64,000 nucleotides of DNA from CAVQBP01 sp963710745 (GCA_963710745.1 CAVQBP010000025.1:80760-144759), one strand, 5' to 3'; shown: positions 55,497 to 63,718, counted from the stretch's first letter. Numbers and translations are program-made. Notes: generated by a model from the sequence alone, not told the origin.

Positions 55497-56192
55497 TTGA
55501 TTGCAGCAAAAAAATCGGCAAAAGTTAAAAAAGATTTGTTAAAATTGCGAGATGATTTTATTTTTATCATTTCTTCCCCATTTAGGTGGGATATTGATCA
55601 GATAAATTATTTCTTAATCCTGCTTGCAATATTGACAGTCGGATTTTTTGTAGATGGGTTTGTTAGAGACTACATAAAAAGTATTCATAGTAGCTTTTTT
55701 GATGAAGTGTTTGCATTGGCTCATTTATATGGAAAGCCGCCGTTAACAATATTTTCTTTTATTATATTTTATATAACCGGACTAATTTTAATTAAAGATA
55801 ATTTTCGAATAATAGGCTTGAAAATATTTGAATCTTTTATCTTTTCCGGAATAATTATAACAATTGTAAAATCAATTTTCGGCAGATGGCGACCATACAC
55901 AGAAAAAGGTTTCTGGGCATTCTCTCCCTTCACAATTGGACCAAACGACCATCTTTCATTTCCCTCTGGTGATGTTGCGGTTGCATTTGCTTTCTCTGTT
56001 ATAATTGCCGGAATTTTTGATAACATATTCTGGAAGATATTCTGGTATCTTCTTGCTATTCTAACTTCACTTGGAAGAATTTATCACGACCAGCATTGGC
56101 TAAGTGACGTAATAACTGCAGCAGCAATTTCAATTTATATTGGGATTCATGTAAATAAAATTCATCAATTAAAAACAAATTCAGAAGTATGA
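55497..56192 (+). CDS. PAP2-family phosphatase with PSGD in place of PSGH
   Basis: This 231-residue membrane protein starts at TTG 55497 (AAAGGAAAA upstream). It has about five membrane segments and the three PAP2 motifs: KSIFGRWRP, SFPSGDVAVAF and SLGRIYHDQHWLSD. In the second motif the usual catalytic His of PSGH is Asp. In the third the Arg and the nucleophilic His (HDQHWLSD) are kept. PAP2 enzymes dephosphorylate lipids or soluble phosphates. The substitution may alter or reduce activity. It overlaps the MFS gene by 4 bases. Confidence 0.8.
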   Translation: MIAAKKSAKVKKDLLKLRDDFIFIISSPFRWDIDQINYFLILLAILTVGFFVDGFVRDYIKSIHSSFFDEVFALAHLYGKPPLTIFSFIIFYITGLILIKDNFRIIGLKIFESFIFSGIIITIVKSIFGRWRPYTEKGFWAFSPFTIGPNDHLSFPSGDVAVAFAFSVIIAGIFDNIFWKIFWYLLAILTSLGRIYHDQHWLSDVITAAAISIYIGIHVNKIHQLKTNSEV

Positions 56193-57397
56193 ATGAAGCA
56201 AATGGAAATGAATCAATAATTAAAAACGGAGCAAAGGCAAAAAAAACTGCTTTAAGATTTGTCCTTTTAATCGGGATAGTCAGCCTTTTTGCTGACGCAA
56301 CTTATGAAGGTGCAAGAAGCATTGCAGGTCCTTATCTGGCGGTTCTTGGAGCAAGCGCAGCGCTTGTTGGATTTATAGGTGGATTTGGAGAACTGCTTGG
56401 ATATGGTTTGCGTCTTGTTTCAGGCAGATTTAGCGAGCGTACAGGCAAATTCTGGCCGATCACTTTATTCGGTTATGTTATACAGATGAGTGCTGTTCCT
56501 TTGATGGCACTTGCAACAAACTGGCAGGTTTTTGGTCTGCTTGTTATACTGGAAAGAATTGGTAAGGCAACACGGAATCCACCGAGGGATGTTATGCTTT
56601 CACATGCTGCAAAGCAAATGGGCGGTTACGGGTGGGCATTCGGTACTCACGAAGCATTAGACCAATTAGGAGCTCTTTTAGGACCACTTTTTGTTTCGTT
56701 AATTTTAGCAAGTCAAGGCAATTATAAAATAGCATTTGCCGCATTGTTTGTACCCGCAGTAATTTGTTTAATCCTAATTTTTACAGCTAGATTTTTATAT
56801 CCTAAACCAGAGGAAATGGAAATAAGTGTCCCTAATATTGAATCGAAAGGTTTACCAAAGATTTTTTGGATTTATCTTGCAGGTGCTGTTTTAGTTGCAG
56901 CCGGATTTGCAGATTTCTCATTGATTGCATATCATTTCCAAAAGACCGATCATATTCCAACTACCTGGATCCCGATTTTTTATTCGGTTGCAATGGCGGT
57001 AAGCGGGAGCGGTTCATTATTATTCGGAAGGTTATTTGATAGGGTAGGTATATGGATATTGATTCCCCTAACAATTATTTCGGCTGCTTCAGCACCGCTT
57101 GTTTTTTTAGGCGGTTTCTGGTTGGCTTTAACTGGTTCTGCATTATGGGGTTTAGGAATGGGAGTTCATGAATCCATTATACCTGCAGCAGTTGCTACTA
57201 TGGTGCCTCAAAACCGTAGACCTTCAGCTTACGGAATTTTTACTGCAGGTTATGGAATTTTCTGGTTTATTGGAAGTGTAATCTTAGGAATTCTGTATGA
57301 TGTTTGGATTCCTGGGGTTGTAATTTTATCAATTGCTCTTCAATTAATAGCAATTCCAATTTTTATAAATTTAAAAAGAAGAATAAATAAAAAGTAG
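56189..57397 (+). CDS. Major facilitator superfamily transporter
   Basis: This 402-residue protein has 12 membrane segments in two halves. GELLGYGLRLVSGRFSERTG is the MFS loop 2-3 motif and LFGRLFDRVGIW its counterpart in the second half. IVSLFADATYEGARSIAGPY with EGARS recalls MFS families of unknown substrate. It is translationally coupled to the PAP2 gene. It is the only membrane exporter candidate in the fluoride-linked group besides the RND system; no substrate can be inferred. Confidence 0.85.
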   Translation: MNEANGNESIIKNGAKAKKTALRFVLLIGIVSLFADATYEGARSIAGPYLAVLGASAALVGFIGGFGELLGYGLRLVSGRFSERTGKFWPITLFGYVIQMSAVPLMALATNWQVFGLLVILERIGKATRNPPRDVMLSHAAKQMGGYGWAFGTHEALDQLGALLGPLFVSLILASQGNYKIAFAALFVPAVICLILIFTARFLYPKPEEMEISVPNIESKGLPKIFWIYLAGAVLVAAGFADFSLIAYHFQKTDHIPTTWIPIFYSVAMAVSGSGSLLFGRLFDRVGIWILIPLTIISAASAPLVFLGGFWLALTGSALWGLGMGVHESIIPAAVATMVPQNRRPSAYGIFTAGYGIFWFIGSVILGILYDVWIPGVVILSIALQLIAIPIFINLKRRINKK

Positions 57398-57523
57398 TTG
57401 CTTAAATGTTTAATGTTAAACTTGAATTTGGAGCAATGGAATTTTGGAGTATTGAAATGGTGGAAATGGTTCAATTATTCCACTCTCCATCACTCCAATA
57501 ATCCATATAAATTGAGGATAATC

Positions 57524-57829
57524 ATGTCAGCACCTAAATTAATTGTAAAGTTCAGGATAAAAGATAAAGTTCCTTTTTCCATCGAAACTTTAAGCGGAAA
57601 GATTTTCAGGTGCGGAGTTTGCGGCAAAATTTTTTATTCGAGAGAAGAGCTTGAACATCATTTATCTGCAGAAAAAGGGAAAAGTTATGATAGCCTTCAA
57701 TTCCCAGAATTAGACAAGAATTTAGAAATGAGAGTTATTTATTCTCAGGACTTAAGAGATTTAACAAATCCGAAATATCCCAGGCTTCAAAAGGGAGATA
57801 AAATGTTAAGAACAAAAAAAATGGATTAA
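57524..57829 (+). CDS. Small C2H2-type zinc-finger protein
   Basis: This encodes 101 residues from ATG 57524 (GAGGA 57513-57517 as ribosome binding site); the upstream in-frame sequence is repeat-derived. FRCGVCGKIFYSREELEHHL is a CxxC...HxxxH-like finger, flanked by basic segments. Such small single-finger proteins occur in bacteria with unknown roles, probably nucleic-acid binding. It lies between the MFS gene and the next fluoride riboswitch. Confidence 0.65.
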   Translation: MSAPKLIVKFRIKDKVPFSIETLSGKIFRCGVCGKIFYSREELEHHLSAEKGKSYDSLQFPELDKNLEMRVIYSQDLRDLTNPKYPRLQKGDKMLRTKKMD

Positions 57830-57911
57830 GGATTAAGAAGTGTTACCAAGAGCTTAAATAAAAGTGCTTTTTAATTATTTGGCATTTCATTATTTTTGAG
57901 TAATAAAATTT

Positions 57912-58003
57912 AGCGATGGGGTTCGCTTAAATTATTCCGGATTTAACCGGGATTGATAACTCCTACATTAAAATTTAATATGGTTTTGGTGTAGGAGTTT
58001 TTT
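57912..58003 (+). promoter_or_regulatory. Fluoride riboswitch (crcB motif) with terminator, upstream of membrane pyrophosphatase
   Basis: AGCGATGGGGTTCGCT (57912-57927), a TTCCGGATTTAACCGGGA stem and TTGATAACTCCTAC (57953-57966) form the aptamer. AACTCCTAC (57958-57966) pairs perfectly with GTAGGAGTT (57991-57999), followed by a U-tract to 58003. Transcription terminates unless fluoride folds the aptamer. It lies about 130 bases before hppA. Confidence 0.94.
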
Positions 58004-58134
58004 ATTATACTGCCTACCCAGCACTTTAACAGGTTTTAAATTATTTAATTTAATAATAAATTCCGGAGTTCAGGGATGCAAAACGGGGATATGCTTAATT
58101 TAAAATCAAAAAAAATATTTAGGGAGAAATCTTT

Positions 58135-60147
58135 ATGAACTATCTTTTATGGATTCCTATAATCGGTTTAGCCGGGCTATTATGTGCTCTTATTGTTTAC
58201 AGAACAGTAATGAAGCATGATGCCGGTAATGATAAAATGAAAGAAATTGCCGAGCAAATTCATTTAGGAGCGATGGTATTTTTGAAAAGAGAATACGGAA
58301 TAATAGCAATTTTTATGCTTGTTGTATTTATTGTTCTGACAGTCTTTTTATCATTGGGCACAGGTATTGCGTATATTGGCGGCGGTATATCTTCCATGCT
58401 TGCGGGATTTTTCGGAATGCAGGCAGCAACCAAGAGCAGCAGCCGAAGCTGTCAATCGGCAGTTACAGGCGGATCACCGCAAGCTTTGCTTACAGCTTTT
58501 CTTGGCGGCTCTGTGATGGGTATTTCTGTAGCTGCAATAGGTGTAGTTGGTTTAGGTTTGGTATTTTTCTTTACCAAAGATCCTGAAATAATCAGCGGAT
58601 ATGCTCTTGGTGCTTCATCAATTGTTTTGTTTGCGAGAGTGGGCGGGGGAATTTATACAAAGAGTGCGGATGTCGGTGCAGATTTAGTTGGAAAGGTTGA
58701 AGCCGGGATACCCGAAGATGACCCGCGAAATCCAGGCGTTATTGCAGATAATGTTGGTGATTGTGTCGGTGATACCGCAGGAATGGGTGCCGACCTTTTT
58801 GAATCCTATGTCGGTTCGGTGGTTGCGACTATAGCAATTGGAGCAACATTTTCTCAAATGGCGTTTGAATATTCAGCCCTGCCAATTGTATTTATAACAA
58901 TAGGTTTAATTTCATCATTGATGGGAATTTTCTCTATTAACGTTCTTAAAAAATTAAATCCTCAAACAGCATTAAGAAATACTACTTATGTTGCAGGAAT
59001 TATTTTTATAATTGGTGCTTATTTCGCATCCAAAATAATAATTGGAAGTTTGAATGAATTTTGGGTTGTAATTACCGGTTTGATTTGCGGAGTATTAATC
59101 GGAGTAGAGAGTGAGTTCTATACTTCTGGTTCACCTATTAAAAATATTGCTAGAAGTTCTCAATCAGGTCCTGCTACTACAATAATTACCGGACTTGCAT
59201 TAGGATTTGAAAGTACAATCCTGCCAATTATTACTATAGCAATTGCAATAGTAATTTCATTCAGCTTAAGCGGATTATATGGAATTGCACTATCTGCGGT
59301 CGGTATGCTTGCAACCATTGGAATTGTAATGTCAACTGATTCCTACGGGCCGATTGCCGATAATGCGGGAGGGATTGCAGAAATGGCCGGGCTTGGGAAA
59401 GAGGTTAGAAAAATAACAGATAAGCTTGATGCCCTTGGAAATACCACTGCAGCAATAGGAAAAGGATTTGCAATAGGTTCTGCCGCATTAACTGCACTCG
59501 GTTTATTCTCTGCATTTCAGCACTCTGTTCAGCTTCCCTCAATCGATCTGACAAAACATATGACTGTAGTAGGACTTTTAATTGGAGCCTTAATGCCGTT
59601 TGTAATTGCAGCATTAACAATGAAAGCCGTAGGAAGAGCAGCCGATAAAATGGTAATCGAAATAAGAAGACAGTTTAGAGAAATTGCCGGTCTGCTTGAA
59701 GGAACAGGGAAACCGGATACAAAAACTTGTATCGATATAGTAACCAAAGGTGCTTTAAGAGAAATGATACTTCCGGGTCTTTTAGCAGTAATAGTTCCTT
59801 TATTAACCGGATTATTTTTAGGTGTTGAGACGCTCGGCGGATTTTTAGCAGGGGCTACTGCAACCGGCGTATTGCTCGGTATTATGATGGCTAACGGAGG
59901 GGCTGCATGGGATAATTCGAAGAAGTGGATCGAAGAAGGAAATCTCGGAGGGAAAGGAACGCCGACTCATGCTGCAGCAGTCGTTGGAGATACTGTCGGA
60001 GATCCTTTTAAAGATACAACCGGACCATCAATGAATATTCTGATAAAATTAATGTCAGTTGTTTCATTAGTATTTGCCCCGGTTTTTGTAAGATATTCAA
60101 ATGAAATTGGTGAGTTGACTAATAAAATTTTTAGGTTTATTGTGTAA
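58135..60147 (+). CDS. hppA: Membrane-bound pyrophosphatase, K+-dependent type
   Basis: This 670-residue protein with about 16 membrane segments contains DVGADLVGKVEAGIPEDDPR followed by NPGVIADNVGDCVGDTAGMG, the metal-pyrophosphate site. GNTTAAIGKGFAIGSA (near residues 435-450) has Ala where K+-independent enzymes have Lys, so it is predicted to be K+-dependent. Whether it pumps H+ or Na+ cannot be settled. It splits PPi and exports the ion. Pyrophosphatases are strongly inhibited by fluoride; the gene carries a fluoride riboswitch. The gene order PPase then enolase is striking. Confidence 0.95.
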   Translation: MNYLLWIPIIGLAGLLCALIVYRTVMKHDAGNDKMKEIAEQIHLGAMVFLKREYGIIAIFMLVVFIVLTVFLSLGTGIAYIGGGISSMLAGFFGMQAATKSSSRSCQSAVTGGSPQALLTAFLGGSVMGISVAAIGVVGLGLVFFFTKDPEIISGYALGASSIVLFARVGGGIYTKSADVGADLVGKVEAGIPEDDPRNPGVIADNVGDCVGDTAGMGADLFESYVGSVVATIAIGATFSQMAFEYSALPIVFITIGLISSLMGIFSINVLKKLNPQTALRNTTYVAGIIFIIGAYFASKIIIGSLNEFWVVITGLICGVLIGVESEFYTSGSPIKNIARSSQSGPATTIITGLALGFESTILPIITIAIAIVISFSLSGLYGIALSAVGMLATIGIVMSTDSYGPIADNAGGIAEMAGLGKEVRKITDKLDALGNTTAAIGKGFAIGSAALTALGLFSAFQHSVQLPSIDLTKHMTVVGLLIGALMPFVIAALTMKAVGRAADKMVIEIRRQFREIAGLLEGTGKPDTKTCIDIVTKGALREMILPGLLAVIVPLLTGLFLGVETLGGFLAGATATGVLLGIMMANGGAAWDNSKKWIEEGNLGGKGTPTHAAAVVGDTVGDPFKDTTGPSMNILIKLMSVVSLVFAPVFVRYSNEIGELTNKIFRFIV

Positions 60148-60316
60148 AAATTAAAAATTAAAAATTAAAAATTAAAATTAGAAATTGAGCAAAGGACAAT
60201 TTTGTGAAATATATAGTTTTTTATATTCTCAATATTCAAAAATCTCCGAATGAGTCCTTTGGACAATATTCAATTTTAAACAATGAAAAAATATATAAGA
60301 AAGGAACTAAAGAAAA
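60148..60316. repeat. Short AT-rich tandem repeat between hppA and eno
   Basis: AAAATTAAAAATTAAAAATT and further copies (60146-60185) repeat a 7-base unit. A similar sequence occurs near 27478-27510 and 37050. No fluoride riboswitch is present before eno. Confidence 0.5.
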
Positions 60317-61597
60317 ATGTTAATATCAAAAATAATTGGAAGAGAAATATTAGATTCAAGAGGAAATCCGACAGTGGAAGTCGATCTAACAATCGATGAT
60401 AAATATTTTGGTAGAGCTATTGTTCCGAGTGGAGCAAGCACGGGTGAAAGAGAAGCAGTTGAACTAAGGGATGGGGATAAAACTCGTTTTAAGGGAAAAG
60501 GAGTATTAAAGGCAGTTGAAAATGTTAATTCAACCATTTCAAAAAATATTTTAAATAATGAATTCAAAACTCAAAAAGTACTTGATGAAGCTTTAATAAA
60601 ATTAGACGGAACACCCAATAAAGGGAAGCTTGGCGCAAATGCAATTCTTGGCGTTTCAATGGCTTATGCAAAAGCTGCTGCTGCTTCACAAAATATTCCT
60701 TTATACCGTTATCTTTCAGACAAAGAGAAATATATCATGCCGGTTCCATGTATGAATGTTATTAATGGAGGTAAACATGCTGATAACAATGTTGACTTCC
60801 AGGAATTTATGATTGCACCTCACAATGCTTTATCATTCAAAGATTCAATTAGAAAAGGGATAGAAGTATTCCAGACTTTGAAGGAAGTTTTAAAAAAGAA
60901 GGGATATTTTACTGGCGTTGGTGATGAAGGCGGTTTTGCACCCAACTTAAAATCCAATGAAGAAGCTGTTGAAGTTATTCTGGAAGCAATAGAAAAAGCC
61001 GGGTATAAACCTGGGGCCGATATTTCAATATGCCTTGATCCCGCAACAAGTGAAATGTGGGATGACGGCAAATATAAATTTTTTAAATCCGACCAAAGGA
61101 AAGTGACTTCTTATGAATTAATTGAAATATGGGATAAATGGGTTAAAGAATATCCCATCATTTTATTAGAAGACGGCATGGCAGAAAATGATTGGCCGGG
61201 ATGGCAAAACTTAACAAAGCAATTGGGAAATAAAATTGAATTGGTTGGCGATGATATCTTCTGTACTAATCCTAAAATACTAAAGGAAGGAATTGAAAAA
61301 AAGGTTGCTAATTCAATTCTTATAAAATTAAACCAGATTGGGACAGTGTCTGAGACTTTAGAAACCATTGAGTTAGCAAATAAGAATAATTACAACAATT
61401 TCATTTCACATAGGAGCGGTGAAACCGAAGATACAACAATTGCTGATTTAACAGTCGCAGTTGGAGCTGGACACCTGAAGACCGGGAGCGGCTGCAGAAG
61501 TGAAAGGATTGCCAAGTTCAATCAATTAATCAGGATTGAGGAGGAACTGGGAAAGAACAGTTCTTTCGCAGGAATAAAAGCATTCAAGAATAAATAA
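60317..61597 (+). CDS. eno: Enolase
   Basis: This 426-residue enolase has SKIIGREILDSRGNPTVEVD, the GASTGEREAVELRD active-site loop, GDEGGFAPNL, the metal-binding Asp in ICLDPATSEMW, LLEDGMAENDW and IELVGDDIFCTNP, then SHRSGETEDTTIADL and the GAGHLKTGSGCRSER lysine loop. It converts 2-phosphoglycerate to phosphoenolpyruvate in glycolysis. Enolase is a main fluoride target (fluoride plus phosphate and magnesium). It shares no riboswitch of its own but follows the regulated hppA gene by 170 bases. Confidence 0.97.
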   Translation: MLISKIIGREILDSRGNPTVEVDLTIDDKYFGRAIVPSGASTGEREAVELRDGDKTRFKGKGVLKAVENVNSTISKNILNNEFKTQKVLDEALIKLDGTPNKGKLGANAILGVSMAYAKAAAASQNIPLYRYLSDKEKYIMPVPCMNVINGGKHADNNVDFQEFMIAPHNALSFKDSIRKGIEVFQTLKEVLKKKGYFTGVGDEGGFAPNLKSNEEAVEVILEAIEKAGYKPGADISICLDPATSEMWDDGKYKFFKSDQRKVTSYELIEIWDKWVKEYPIILLEDGMAENDWPGWQNLTKQLGNKIELVGDDIFCTNPKILKEGIEKKVANSILIKLNQIGTVSETLETIELANKNNYNNFISHRSGETEDTTIADLTVAVGAGHLKTGSGCRSERIAKFNQLIRIEEELGKNSSFAGIKAFKNK

Positions 61598-61632
61598 GAA
61601 ACTATGTTGAAATTAACATTTCTTGATAAAAA

Positions 61633-61660
61633 ATGAGGGGTTAATAATAACCCCTTATTT
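61633..61660. terminator. Bidirectional terminator between eno and the integrase
   Basis: GAGGGGTTA (61635-61643) and TAACCCCTT (61648-61656) form a hairpin, flanked by A-runs to the left and T-runs to the right, able to stop both eno and the converging integrase transcript. Confidence 0.65.
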
Positions 61661-61661
61661 G

Positions 61662-62684
61662 TTACAATAAATTTACTGCCTGACTAAGATCTTCCGGCTG
61701 TAGGTGGCTGTATTGCTGGGTAACAGAAAAATTTTGGTGACCTGCTAAATTTTTAACTTTATATAAGCTCACACCTTTTTGAACTAAATTTGAGCAGAAG
61801 GAATGCCTTAAAGAATGGAAATGAATTTTATCGTTTAGCTTTGCTTTTCTAACTGCTTTCTTAAATTGTTTACTAATAAAGTCTTCATTGAATTTTATAC
61901 CATTGGAGGAAATAAAAACAAATTCTGCTTTAGTAATATTGATAATTTTAGGCTGATGATTTAATAGAATACTTCTCAATGTACTATTTATAGGAATTAT
62001 CCTTTCTTTTCTGTTTTTAGTTGTAAATGATTTATCACACTTAACAGTAATAATATCATTTTGAAAATCAATCCAGCTCCATTTCATATTTAGAATTTCG
62101 GCCAACCGCATGCCGGTATAAAAAGCAGTATAAAAAATAGGTTTTAGAAATTCTCTTTCTGTATTGTCAATGATTATCTGCAGCTCGTTTGAGTTAATAA
62201 AAGTCGGGAAAGGTTTTGGAACCTTTGGCGGTTTGATCTTATTAAATGGATTCTCTTTAATGTATTCCCAGGTGATTGCCTTATTAAAAGCAGCCTTGAT
62301 AGTACGATAATATAATGAGGCGGAATGTTTAGATTTTGCAGCTGCTGATGAAATGAACTGGTCAACAATTTTAGAAGAAATATTTTCAAGCGGCATATCA
62401 GGTAGATATTTTTGAAAAACATTGAAGGAAGGATTAACGGCTTTTTTTAGATATTTAGCTGAAAAATTATTACCAACATAAATTTTATATTCTTTGATGA
62501 AAGCACTCAGGCTAATTCTAGATTTTTCTTCTTTTTTTTCCTTAACGGGTGGAACAAATGAAGCAAGAAATTTTTCCGCTTCTTTCATGTTAGATGTTTT
62601 TGTAGAAACTTTTGTTCTCTTGCCATTTACTTTATAGATAACTTGAAAGTAAGGTGATTTGTAATCCGGTGGTGCTAAAAACAT
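61662..62684 (-). CDS. Tyrosine recombinase / integrase (tRNA-Asp associated)
   Basis: This 340-residue integrase has an N-terminal arm-binding region, a SAM-like core domain (SKHSASLYYRTIKAAFNKAI) and a catalytic domain with YTGMRLAEILNMKWSWID (Arg), KSFTTKNRKERIIPI, HFHSLRHSFCSNLV (HxxR) and NLAGHQNFSVTQQYSHL (His, Tyr). It is unrelated in detail to the recombinase at 12349. Its start is about 80 bases from a tRNA-Asp 3' fragment, the expected relation of an integrase to its attachment site. Confidence 0.92.
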   Translation of the reverse strand: MFLAPPDYKSPYFQVIYKVNGKRTKVSTKTSNMKEAEKFLASFVPPVKEKKEEKSRISLSAFIKEYKIYVGNNFSAKYLKKAVNPSFNVFQKYLPDMPLENISSKIVDQFISSAAAKSKHSASLYYRTIKAAFNKAITWEYIKENPFNKIKPPKVPKPFPTFINSNELQIIIDNTEREFLKPIFYTAFYTGMRLAEILNMKWSWIDFQNDIITVKCDKSFTTKNRKERIIPINSTLRSILLNHQPKIINITKAEFVFISSNGIKFNEDFISKQFKKAVRKAKLNDKIHFHSLRHSFCSNLVQKGVSLYKVKNLAGHQNFSVTQQYSHLQPEDLSQAVNLL

Positions 62685-62702
62685 GATAGTACTCCTTTTG
62701 GA

Positions 62703-62722
62703 AGTACCGACTAAGTACCGAC
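62703..62722. repeat. Candidate integrase arm site (left)
   Basis: AGTACCGACTAAGTACCGAC holds two GTACCGAC-like words. It lies just upstream of the integrase start and 43 bases left of the tRNA fragment. A near-copy is on the other side at 62888-62907. Confidence 0.6.
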
Positions 62723-62765
62723 AAAGTCAAAAAAGCTGGAAAAGAATAGTATTTTGTAGAAATCC

Positions 62766-62814
62766 CCCTGCCTGTCACGCAGGAGGTCGCGAGTTCGAGT
62801 CTCGTCGGCCCCGC
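62766..62814 (+). other. 3' fragment of tRNA-Asp(GUC), probable attachment site (attR-like)
   Basis: CCTGC-CTGTCAC-GCAGG (62767-62783) is the anticodon stem-loop with GTC at 62774-62776, followed by the variable region AGGTC, the T arm (GCGAG-TTCGAGT-CTCGT) and the acceptor 3' strand CGGCCCC-G. The 5' half (D arm and GGGGCCG acceptor strand) is missing, so this is not a functional gene. Integrases that target tRNA 3' ends leave exactly such a fragment at one end of their element. A hairpin terminator follows (GCTTCAAAATC...GATTTTGAGGC with a T-run, 62821-62857). Confidence 0.85.
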
Positions 62815-62820
62815 TATAAA

Positions 62821-62857
62821 AGCTTCAAAATCAAATCGATTTTGAGGCTTTTTTTAT
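62821..62857 (+). terminator. Terminator after the tRNA-Asp fragment
   Basis: GCTTCAAAATC pairs with GATTTTGAGGC with one mismatched position, followed by seven T. It is probably the original terminator of the tRNA-Asp transcription unit, left at this end by integration. Confidence 0.65.
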
Positions 62858-62887
62858 TTTGAGGCATTCCAAAAATCCCGCTGTCAG

Positions 62888-62907
62888 AGTACCCACTAAG
62901 TACCCAA
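62888..62907. repeat. Candidate integrase arm site (right)
   Basis: AGTACCCACTAAGTACCCAA differs from the 62703-62722 copy at 3 of 20 positions; a further GTACCC follows at 62911. It lies right of the tRNA fragment. Confidence 0.6.
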
Positions 62908-63240
62908 TTTGTACCCGCATTTGGGACATACATACTTGATTTTATTAATTTGATGATATGGTTAGTTAATTTATTGGTCATTAAATTTAAAACTTACTTA
63001 TTATGCAGTTCCCTTTCGAAAAATTTTAGATTTTGTTTTTAAAAGCTGTTATTTCATCAATCACCTAAAATTATATCTGCTGCATAGCTTTATGAATGAC
63101 GCGGTGAAATATGGAATAGTTTTTTGTAATTATATGATTAAGTATCTGATATCGTAAAAAAACTGTAAGGTTTGTCATAACTATTTCTATTAAATCTTAG
63201 TAGGTTTTATCAGGTTTTATAAAATATTATTAATATTTCA
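62908..63240. other. Intergenic region, no gene seen
   Basis: About 330 AT-rich bases with no supported gene or clear structure beyond the end of the arm-site repeat. Confidence 0.4.
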
Positions 63241-63342
63241 ATGTTTCTGCAATCAATATTTGCCGGTATTATTGCCGGGTTTGTGCTTGGATTTTTAGGA
63301 GCAGGAGGGACATTTGTTGGTCTTCAAGTCGTCGTATTATAA
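63241..63342 (+). pseudogene. N-terminal fragment of a TauE/SafE-like permease
   Basis: ATG 63241 encodes MFLQSIFAGIIAGFVLGF followed by LGAGGTFVGL, the glycine-rich first membrane segment of TauE/SafE family sulfite/anion exporters, then a stop at 63342. The remaining ~220 residues are missing. The frame runs directly into the P450 fragment that begins about 63324, so the break is a deletion junction. Confidence 0.7.
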
Positions 63343-63665
63343 CCTGCCCTGTAGAAATTAATGGCCAGAAGATCGAATCAGGTGAGAGAATTTCACTCAA
63401 CTAGGTATCTGCTAACCGGGATGGAAATGTTTTTGAAGACCCGGAAAGCTTCCGTACGGATAGTGATTATTCCATGAACCTTCTCTATGGTGCGGGCATT
63501 CACTCCTGTCCCGGAGCTCCACTAGCCCGTATGGAAATGCGAGTTGTCCTGGAAGAATTGCTTGGTCGCACTACGCAGATTAAAACTTTTGGTTCTCTTG
63601 ATCCTTTTGTCCTTGAGAAGAAGATGAAAAATAAAATTATAAATATTCTTAGACTCTATCAGTAA
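63324..63665 (+). pseudogene. C-terminal fragment of a cytochrome P450 with an internal amber stop
   Basis: The frame reads SSRRIITCPVEINGQKIESG followed by ERISLN, a TAG, then VSANRDGNVFEDPESFR and the haem-binding NLLYGAGIHSCPGAPLARME, ending in VVLEELLGRTTQIKTF. In intact P450s the position of the TAG is Trp (LNW-xSANRD), a TGG to TAG change. Only about 110 of ~400 residues remain. The haem Cys ligand is present but the gene is dead. Confidence 0.85.
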
Positions 63666-63675
63666 AATGTTTACA

Positions 63676-63718
63676 GAAGCTAAGCTACGTTCGGCTACGC
63701 CTCACTCCGCTTAGCTTC
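63676..63718. terminator. Hairpin after the P450 fragment
   Basis: GAAGCTAAGC (63676-63685) and GCTTAGCTTC (63709-63718) are exact complements around a 23-base loop. The sequence after it (AAGCTCTCCCTTTT) is a weak T-run. It is probably the original terminator of the P450 gene. Confidence 0.55.

Noticed and set aside
60148..60316. Fluoride riboswitch before enolase
   Set aside because: No GCGATGG...ACTCC pattern is present; only an AT-rich tandem repeat.
62766..62814. Complete tRNA-Asp gene
   Set aside because: The D arm and the 5' acceptor strand are absent upstream; only the 3' half is present.
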